DNA from: Anisus vortex
Lineage: Eukaryota; Mollusca; Gastropoda; Planorbidae
NCBI GenBank assembly: GCA_949126835.1
Contig: OX421498.1
Span: forward strand, 30,274,581 to 30,338,580
Direction: 5' to 3'
Length of the DNA stretch: 64,000 nucleotides
The notes beneath the pieces were generated by a model, which saw nothing but the letters and a program-made list of their open reading frames with translations, ran no database searches and was not told the DNA's origin. A program made the translations under genes and the position numbers. Below are positions 57,376 through 64,000 of this stretch, piece by piece (within the stretch, counting starts at the first letter, position 1; the number at the start of each line of letters is the position of its first letter).

Positions 57376-57893
57376 TATATAAGGCAAGCCATGCTGTAGC
57401 AGTTTTGAGTTGCAAGATGTTCATAGAATCTATTCATTATCAATCAATCTGATGTACTTCATGTCTTCATTTCTTTTAATCATTGTAAATAAGTTCAAGT
57501 ATTCAATTGGTTACACGTTCATCGAGTGGCTTGAGTGTATTATTTCATAGTGAACCGTGACGGAAGACAAAGAAACCGGGACATAAACAGTTATAATGGA
57601 TCAGGTTTTATTTTAAATTTGTTTGTTTGTTGATTGTGTGTGGTTATTTGTTGTTTTTTGTTTGTTTGTTTGTTGTTGTTTTTTTTAAATTATTTTGACT
57701 GCATCTAACTCAAACAAAATGAAGCTTTACTATTTGGATATTCCCTTTTCATTTAATTCCATATTTGGTGAATTATAAGTAGCAACACTGAAGGAAATGG
57801 TTACTGTAGGCCTATTCTCACTTTAATCGTTTTTTTAGTTGTTATCCTGTACATTGCTGTAACAGGGTCCTCAAACGTTTAAAGTGTGTAAAC
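57376..57893. other. No recognisable gene
   Basis: T/G-rich with gtttgtttgtt repeats at 57617-57680. Contains the short dispersed repeat also seen at 39150 (57516-57570). Confidence 0.6.
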
Positions 57894-58301
57894 CAGGGAT
57901 CTCAAACTCGGACAAAGGCATGTGTCATTTTATCATAAGAGGTGTGTATAAGACCACACCCCCCCCCCTCCCCAGAACAACCCGCCCCTAGTAAACAAAA
58001 AAAAAACACTTCATACATCTTAACTCATTTTACTACTTATCACTAATATTATATATAATATTATGCCAATTTACTGTTTAGACATAATTTATTATACCAA
58101 AGTGAACTATCATTGTTATTACTAACATAGTAACCAACAGTGAGTACAAGCTACATTTGTATATATGTATATATATATATAGGATCAGTACTAGCTGTCT
58201 GAATATCACGAATTTAACTTTTTTTTAAGCATACTGGCGGGCCACAAAAATCCACTTGGTGAGCCGCATGTGGCCCTCGGGCCGAGTGTTTGAGACCACT
58301 A
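57894..58301. mobile_element. hAT family H, 408-bp non-autonomous element
   Basis: The left end cagggatctcaaactcgg and the right end gccgagtgtttgagaccact, a are imperfect inverted repeats. Flanking 8-mers gtgtaaac (57886-57893) and gtgcaaac (58302-58309) match at 7 of 8. The interior is AT-rich with a TA microsatellite and no coding sequence. The 'ggcgggccac' and 'gtggccctcgggcc' subterminal words recall Charlie/Buster-type hATs. Confidence 0.85.
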
Positions 58302-58680
58302 GTGCAAACCAAAGGTGTCCATTAGAGTCAAACGATGGGCCAACACCCTATTTCACGTCCGATGTTAATTTCATGGACTCTGGTCTGAAGAAAATGGAGA
58401 AAAAAAAAGAGGGGAGAGGGAGCGACATGCCAATACTGTCCAGAAGCCTGGCCAACAAGCGGCCAAGTGGCCATTTGTGACCACAACGTGTTTTTATTGC
58501 GAGACCAGGCATCGTTGCAGGTATGCGAGGCGTTTGGACTTTGGACTCGTTCATTCATCCAGTGAGGAAAGGAAATGGGAAGGGGGGGGGAGGGAGGGGG
58601 ATTGCAGTGCTATGGAAATGAGAAGAAACATGGACATTTTTACATCTTTTGTTACCCTCGCACTCAAGAGCTGGGAGGCT
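58302..58680. other. No recognisable gene
   Basis: Open frames of 68-76 codons on both strands overlap at 58328-58558. None has a recognised motif. G-rich tract at 58578-58600. Confidence 0.5.
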
Positions 58681-59135
58681 GGTCTAGTGTAGAAAGATCT
58701 GGTCTACTGTGGAAAGATCTGGTCTAGTGTAGAAAGATCTGGTCTACTGTGGAAAGATCTGGTCTAGTGTAGAAAGATCTGGTGTAGTGTAGAAAGATCT
58801 GGTCTAGTGTAGAAAGATCTGGTGTAGTGTAGAAAGATCTGGTCTAGTGTAGAAAAATCTGGTCTAGTGTAGAAAGATCTGGTGTAGTGTAGAAAGATCT
58901 GGTCTAGTGTAGAAAGATCTGGTCTATTGTAGAAAGATCTGGTGTAGTGAGGAAAGATCTGGTGTAGCGTAGGATGATCTGGTCTAGTGTACAAAGATCT
59001 GGTCTAGTGTACAAAGATCTGGTCTAGTGTACAAAGATCTGGTCTAGTGTACAAAGATCTGGTCTAGTGTACAAAGATCTGGTCTAGTGTAGAATGATCT
59101 GGTCTAGTGTAGAAAGATCTGGTCTAGCGTAGAAT
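58681..59135. repeat. 20-bp minisatellite, about 22 units
   Basis: Unit ggtctagtgtagaaagatct. Variants form blocks: units with gtgtagtgt alternate in 58780-58960, while 58981-59080 contains five identical 'tacaaagatct' units. This is evidence of recent local duplication. Confidence 0.97.
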
Positions 59136-59693
59136 TGTTGTGTTGAATTAAAAAATGAGATATATCGCAGGAGGTGTTGGGGGCGGATTGGGTGCAGTGG
59201 TCAACGTGAGCGGGTAAGGCGTTAACGTTAGGGGTTGAGGGGGAAGGGGGTTTAGAATCCACCGCCAAATATCTAATCAAGAAAAAGAAATGAAGATTTC
59301 ATACTCTGGTTGTAATATTCTAGAAAAAAACTGACAATAATTGCCGATTAACGCATGAAAACAACTTTGCGCAGATGGATGTTGTTGTTTTCTTCAATTT
59401 TTTTGCCATACTTAATGCTAGCAACCAATACCACGCCAACCCCCTCATCCCCCTTCCCTTACGGTGACAAAGCCCATCAATTTCTTTCTTTCAGCCAACC
59501 CATTCATTGCTAGCACAGTCTTTTTAAAAAACCATTAAGTGTTGTTGTTTTCTATTTCACGTATGCAGCACCCCCACAGTATGTAGGCCTACGACTCGAT
59601 TGTCTTATTAATTAATATTATTGTGATTATTAATAATAGTAATACGTTGTTGTTGTTTTGGTATTGCGCTTCCAACATACATAATATTGTAAG
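59136..59693. other. No recognisable gene
   Basis: Unique sequence with short ttgttg runs; ends at the hAT F target site. Confidence 0.6.
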
Positions 59694-61606
59694 CAGGGCC
59701 GGATTTAGATGAAAAAAGGCCCTAGCCTATTCCACTTATGAGGCCCTTTCACCTCCGATTTTTAAGTTTGTAAATTACATGAGAGATAATAGAATACATC
59801 ATAACTGAGATATATATCAATATGTTAAATAAAACATGTTGTAATTGGTAGTAACTGTTATAAAAATCTGGCACAGATAAGAAATAAAAAAAAAGAAGTC
59901 GAGAACACTTATTTGGACATTTATTGTCAGCACCATATCTAGTTGTTGTAACAATAACTAATAAAATATAACACACAACATTTACAAAGAAACAATGTTC
60001 AAATAATGAAAATCTTTGACAAAGGAAATAAAACACGCAATAAAAATTATATTTTCCATCAAATTAAATTAAATATATATTCAATACATATAAATTTATT
60101 TCATAATAATTCGCATTAAATGTTTAAGTATGAATTATGAATCTTGAAGTCTTAAACTCTTAAACAAAACCAAAAATGGAACTTTATTCAAAGAAAATCC
60201 AGATCACAAAAAAGAAAATATCAAATTGTATATATTAAATTTAATGTTAATAGTTATTTTATTTAACAACTGATTTAATCCAAGTATACATTTAAAACGA
60301 AATAGTAGATTAGAAGAATTTCTTTCTAAACTTTTTCACACAGATTTCTTCTATAAGTTCATCAAAATCTATTTATCTGAAGGTGTCCTTTTCGATGCAC
60401 AAAATACTCAATGCAGACAACCTCGTCCGGGTCGTGCTTCTTAATTGATTTTTTATATTTTTAAGTCTTGAAAATGACCTTTCTCCAGTACAATTAGTGA
60501 CAATTAAACTGAGAAACAGTCGTAAGATTGATTCCACATTGGGGAAGGCCACTTGAATATTTTCTTCGAATATTATTCGATACACGACAATGTGTAATTT
60601 TTTGAATGCTTATGCGTTTGTCTCACATATGTGTGGAAATGAAATAGTTCTTCAGTAAGATTTAGGTTGAAATCTTCTGGGTATTCTTGCATTTACAGCT
60701 CAACATTTCTTTGAAGTTCTACCTTTGATAATGTAAGATCGGAAAGAAAGGAAAATATTTTCACTAAATCATCATAAACAGAACCTCTTCTTCCTAAATT
60801 TGATTAGAGTGTATCTAATCTAGGAATAAATGATTTAATTCTAAATTTATTTCTTGAAGAGAGTTCGTAAGGCATCACCAGGGTCAGATGAATTTTTATA
60901 ATTCCCTTGCCTTAAACTTCTTATTATCCTTCTGACAGTTCTATATTCAGTATTTGGAAACGTGTTTTTTTGCTTGTCGCTCAAGTACATCAAAATCTTC
61001 CCTAATTTCACGTAAAATATCCAAAAGTGACCTGTATCAATCTGTACAACTACTAAGTAAAATATTAGGGCTTTGAAGAATTTTATTTACTCAAAAAAAA
61101 TGTCTCAGTATTCGATTCCAGAAATAAAGCATAAACACGAATTTAAATTCTTTCATCGTATCTAAAGATTTTTGGCCCTCAATTTAGTATCATCCTTTGT
61201 ATTATTATCTGAATCTAAATATTTGAGTGCATGGGTGATATCATTGTAATTGTCTAAAATAGCTTCGGTAGCTTTTGAGTGTGCCTCCCACCTAGTGTCT
61301 GATAAGTATTTAGGCACTTTAGAATGAGGTTTCAAAAATGATTTCAGAATTTTCAGAACTTAATTGAAATTTATTTCTCCTATTTTTCGGTCCAGTGTTA
61401 TAGTGTTCGCTGTTTTCAGAATAGTGTAATTTTAATTTTGCTAACAATTTGAATGTATCAAGTGTTTTAGTGTTCACTGTTTTCAGAATAGTGTAATATT
61501 TATTTTGCTAACAATTTGAATGTAGGCCCCTTTTGATCTTGAGGCCCCTCTTGATCTTGAGGCCCCAGGCTGAAGCCTTGTTACCCTATAGGAAAATTCG
61601 GCCCTG
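59694..61606 (-). mobile_element. hAT family F, 1.9-kb element with perfect target duplication
   Basis: Begins CAGGGCCGGATTTAG and ends ggaaaattcGGCCCTG. The perfect 8-bp duplication ATTGTAAG lies at 59686-59693 and 61607-61614. T at position 2 and A at position 7 fit the Ac-type hAT preference. A duplicated 'gtgttatagtgttcgctgtt' / 'gtgttttagtgttcactgtt' segment near 61395 and 61460 shows a small internal tandem duplication. It encodes a decayed transposase on the minus strand. Confidence 0.95.
60370..61370 (-). pseudogene. Decayed hAT transposase with C-terminal dimerisation domain (family F)
   Basis: The minus strand carries LSDTRWEAHSKATEAIL near 61290 and ITHALKYLDSDNN near 61220, in the central region. 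At 60373-60585 lies the C-terminal hAT dimerisation block, with FPNVESILRLFLSLIVTNCT then GERSFSRLKNIKNQLRST and RLSALSILCIEKD. These fit the TTF-type zinc finger/ZMYM-like hAT group ('LSDTRW...', 'FPN...LP.T...ERSFS.LK.IK..LRS.....RL..LA...IE'). Between the blocks, stops and frameshifts are frequent. The N-terminal zinc finger is not found; the element has lost roughly 0.5-1 kb relative to an intact gene of this kind. It is not a host gene, since the perfect target duplication encloses it. Confidence 0.88.
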
Positions 61607-62137
61607 ATTGTAAGCTTAGATTTAGAGCGCATTTAAAACCAAGCAACAAAAACATACATAGAGCTATTGCTTATGCAAGAGCAGGGCTACAATTCACTAG
61701 GCTAGATAAGTCTAAGTCATAGGTTCTCAACCTTTTTCGACTCACCGCCCCCTTTTAAAAAAAATTTCTGCTCACCATCCCCCCCCACACTTTTATTTCA
61801 GCGTCCAATCCCCCCCCCCTCTGGAAATTAAAGGGTCAATATAGTTTCCGCAGTTTTTTTTAGGCTAACCAGATTTGTGTGATTATTTATTATCTTTAAA
61901 AAAAATGAAAAGGAAACATATTGTAAAAATTAATAGATAAAAGAATTACCTAAACAAGTGGCTTAAAAAATCAATATTAATGTGAATCGTTTGCCTGATG
62001 TGTTGCTGGTAGTTTGTCAAAATACTTAGGTCTCCACGCTTCACTATTTGCAACAAAGACTTATGTATCTTTTTATGTGCATAAAATGCTTATCTATCTA
62101 TTTATCTATTTATCTATATATATATATTATATATATG

Positions 62138-62720
62138 TTGTCTTAATAGGGAAGTTGTTTGTTGTTTTTGTGCTCCACACCTAGAACGTTAGGTCTATAT
62201 GCGAAAATTACGCGTCGTAGTTTTTCAATAAAATTATAATAACGACACTTGTTCATGAAGTAACTCAGTGGCCACACCCAACTTGACTGTTGTAAAATAG
62301 TTGGGAGTGATTAAAACCAGGGTCAATCGTAGACAAGATGGTCAGAGAATTAATGATAACAATGGATGATTTAGAATACTGGGTGGGAAGTAAAAAGATA
62401 AAAAAAACGTTTTTTTATTCTGGAATGGTCATTGAGGGGAGTGGTCATCGCGTCCTGTCATCAACGTGAGTACAAATCAGTGATAATTATTTGGTTGACG
62501 TTATCTAGATCGGCAAATAATCAGTTTCAGTTTAGACAACTGTATATAAGTCACTAAGAAAGGTTTAGTCCTCATTACAATAAATATATTGTGAGTTGCC
62601 AAGCACACATTAAGTGATTTTGATATTCATTGGATTACTGTTACCGTTTCAATATTTATTCAAGTGTTACCGTGCAGTAATTCCTAAGTTGGAATATAAT
62701 TGTATCAAAATCTTAAAATG
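62138..62720 (+). other. Possible solo LTR or promoter-like insertion inside hAT E
   Basis: This is the largest part of the segment absent from the other E copy. It contains a TATA-like gtatataagt (62540-62549) and an aataaa signal about 30 bp later (near 62579), an arrangement typical of compact LTRs. TG...CA boundaries and a short target repeat could not be fixed, and no internal retroelement sequence is present. It may equally be an unknown element. Confidence 0.3.
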
Positions 62721-62820
62721 GATACTTTTTGTTTCATTTAATATACCAAAAAAATAGTGTTTTCCTCAAATGAAGTTATTAAGTTACTTTTATTAAATGA
62801 TGTGATATGTTTTTAATCCA

Positions 62821-62873
62821 TAGCGCCAAAACGTCCGCGCCAAAACGGTCGCGCCAAAACGTCCTGCTTAGCC
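62821..62873. repeat. Three direct repeats of gcgccaaaacg
   Basis: gcgccaaaacgtcc, gcgccaaaacggtc, gcgccaaaacgtcctg lie in tandem with a 14-bp period. This is a GC-rich island in AT-rich DNA near one edge of the extra segment in the E copy. It may be the terminus of another element. Confidence 0.7.
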
Positions 62874-63189
62874 AAATGGTATTAGCATAAAATCCAATTT
62901 TCACAAAAGAGGGTGATAAGAATGCAATACTAAAATTGTTGCCAAAACTCACAGACCTGGAGAAACTGACTCCCAAAGAATCGCAATTTGCTTTTCACAA
63001 GCTCGAGCACCGAATCCAAGTCTCATACATTATATTTAAACGGTCATCTTCTGCTAACCAACCTCTGTGTCTCTGTGTGCAGTAGCCATCGCTTGTAGTC
63101 CACGTCAATGAACATTATTTATTTTGCAAATCGAGACAATAATAGTACTACATATATTAATAATAATTTAAAAATAATGTAATCAAAAT

Positions 63190-63640
63190 CAGGGGTCGGC
63201 AACCAAAGACGCGCGTGCCAAACCTGGCATGCAGGGCGATTTTCAATGACACGCGAGAGACCTCCAAGAGGTGTTCTTTATTGATAAAAACAACAAATAC
63301 ATTTTCCGGTTCTAAATGAGGAAAACGGACAGTTGAAGCCGATGTTTCTGAATGAGGAAAACTGACAGTTGAAGCCGATGTTTCCGAATGAGGAAAACTG
63401 ACTGTTGAAGTCGATGTTTCTGAATGAGGAAACTGACAGTTGAAGCCGATGTTTCTGAATGAGGAAAACTGACAGTTGAAGCCAATGTTACTGAATGAGG
63501 AAAACTGACTGTTAAAGCCGTTTCTGACACATTGCAGTGAGTTGAACTTGCATTTACATTTGCACTGGAATGGATTTGCATTGAAATTGGACATATATTG
63601 CTCTAAAAACAATTTTAAAAAACTTAACTACATGTGAATC
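63190..63640 (+). mobile_element. hAT family C, left part, with internal minisatellite
   Basis: Starts caggggtcggcaaccaaaga and continues gtgccaaacctggcatgcag, atgacacgcgagagacctcc, aagaggtgttctttatt: the left end of family C. The segment matching 13195-13300 in another copy is here expanded to a 36-bp array. The right end is not found before the window ends. Confidence 0.82.
63316..63530. repeat. 36-bp minisatellite, about 6 units, within hAT C
   Basis: Unit gaggaaaactgacagttgaa, then gccgatgtttctgaat. Family C copies at 13255-13295 and 28480-28520 have a single unit at the homologous place. The unit is divisible by three, so minus-strand frames (SETSASTVSFPH, FRNIGFNCQFSS) stay open; no domain is recognised in them. 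Confidence 0.95.
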
Positions 63641-64000
63641 CCTGTGTTAAAGAATATATTAAGATAGATAGTTGGGCTTTTTCAGAAGTACATCGAAGCA
63701 CTCAAAGCGGACTCGCGGAGTTGTCTAATCAAACATCAAAGGCAAAACTTTCAAATTGATGGACTCATTTTTTTAATACCACATCAAGCCTAACTGGTTT
63801 GATATTACTACAACCTTCTTAGATGTATATCTTTTTTTAAGTAAAGGAATATTGGCGATTTTAAAACGGAGCAAGTTGAATTTTAAACATATAAAAAAAT
63901 GGGCATCCAAATGTGCCCATTTGCGAAAAAATCTGGGAGGAAGCTACTTGGGAAAGTCATCTGCTATTCTCAACTGATAGGCATTCGCTCCTTTACTTTG
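63641..64000. other. No recognisable gene
   Basis: AT-rich. A short stem atgggca/tgcccat lies at 63899-63920. It may be family C interior, but there is no second copy to compare. Confidence 0.5.

Larger units (their letters stand above)
61718..63185 (-). mobile_element. hAT family E, second copy, inverted, with inner insertion
   Basis: The left end cataggttctcaaccttttt, then cgactcaccgcccccttt, is the inverse of the right end at 57367. Inside, ggtctccacgcttcactatt (62027) and tctgctaaccaacctctgtg (63051), gcagtagccatcgctt (63081) are inverted matches of 56140-56165 and 55940-55985. Compared with that copy, about 62080-62880 has no counterpart and looks inserted. The far end is cut by the family C element starting at 63190. 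Confidence 0.82.

Noticed and set aside
60373..60585. Domesticated hAT-dimerisation gene
   Set aside because: The frame lies within a hAT element with perfect 8-bp target duplications and is flanked by broken transposase sequence.

Overview
The window is eukaryotic nuclear DNA from an invertebrate. A heterobranch gastropod mollusc (freshwater snail or sea slug type) is my best guess. The grounds are the AT-rich composition, dense microsatellites and minisatellites, many TAGGCCTA-type words, two tRNA-derived SINE families, and numerous decayed hAT, P-like, Helitron and LINE elements. The taxon is inference; no host gene fixes it. I find no intact host protein gene, rRNA or stand-alone tRNA gene. 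Almost every long open frame is either a tandem array whose unit length is a multiple of three (or which happens to lack stops), or decayed transposon coding sequence.

Layout. 1-691: right part of a hAT element (family E). 843-2505: 30-bp minisatellite. 3434-4536: palindromic-ended element carrying a P-like element with a THAP exon (3472-3986) and a small hAT MITE (4287-4470). 5.3-10.8 kb: tandem arrays and two SINE1 copies. 10.9-12.0 kb: decayed hAT family D with transposase remnants. 12.9-15.9 kb: transposon cluster of hAT family C, a 5'-truncated RNase H LINE with an internal duplication, a second LINE fragment and a hAT D tip. 16-24 kb: mostly simple and tandem repeats. 24-40 kb: sparse transposon fragments, including an RTE LINE 3' end containing a 23-bp minisatellite (29.2-30.0 kb) and six SINE1 copies; one of these carries what looks like a P-type excision footprint (38652-38693). 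40.0-40.7 kb: CR1/L2-like LINE whose 3' end resembles the SINE2 tail. 43.0-45.0 kb: hAT C, a Helitron-like element and GATA arrays. 46.1-46.9 kb: 9-bp array. 52.65-57.37 kb: a 4.7-kb hAT E element with perfect 8-bp target duplication, holding another hAT (family D) and two SINE2 copies. 57.9-63.6 kb: three more hATs (H, F, a second E copy), a 20-bp minisatellite and a hAT C copy with an internal 36-bp minisatellite.

The parts interact as a genome ecology rather than a pathway. hAT and P-like elements insert into each other and into SINEs. SINE2 tails match the 3' end of a LINE in the same window. At least two minisatellites appear to have grown from single-copy transposon sequence. The most interesting signals are the P-like THAP element with its matching footprint in a SINE, the LINE/SINE tail pairing, and tandem arrays born inside transposons. 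No multi-gene system is visible.

Family names (hAT C, D, E, F, G, H; SINE1, SINE2) are labels for this window only. All alignments were made by eye.
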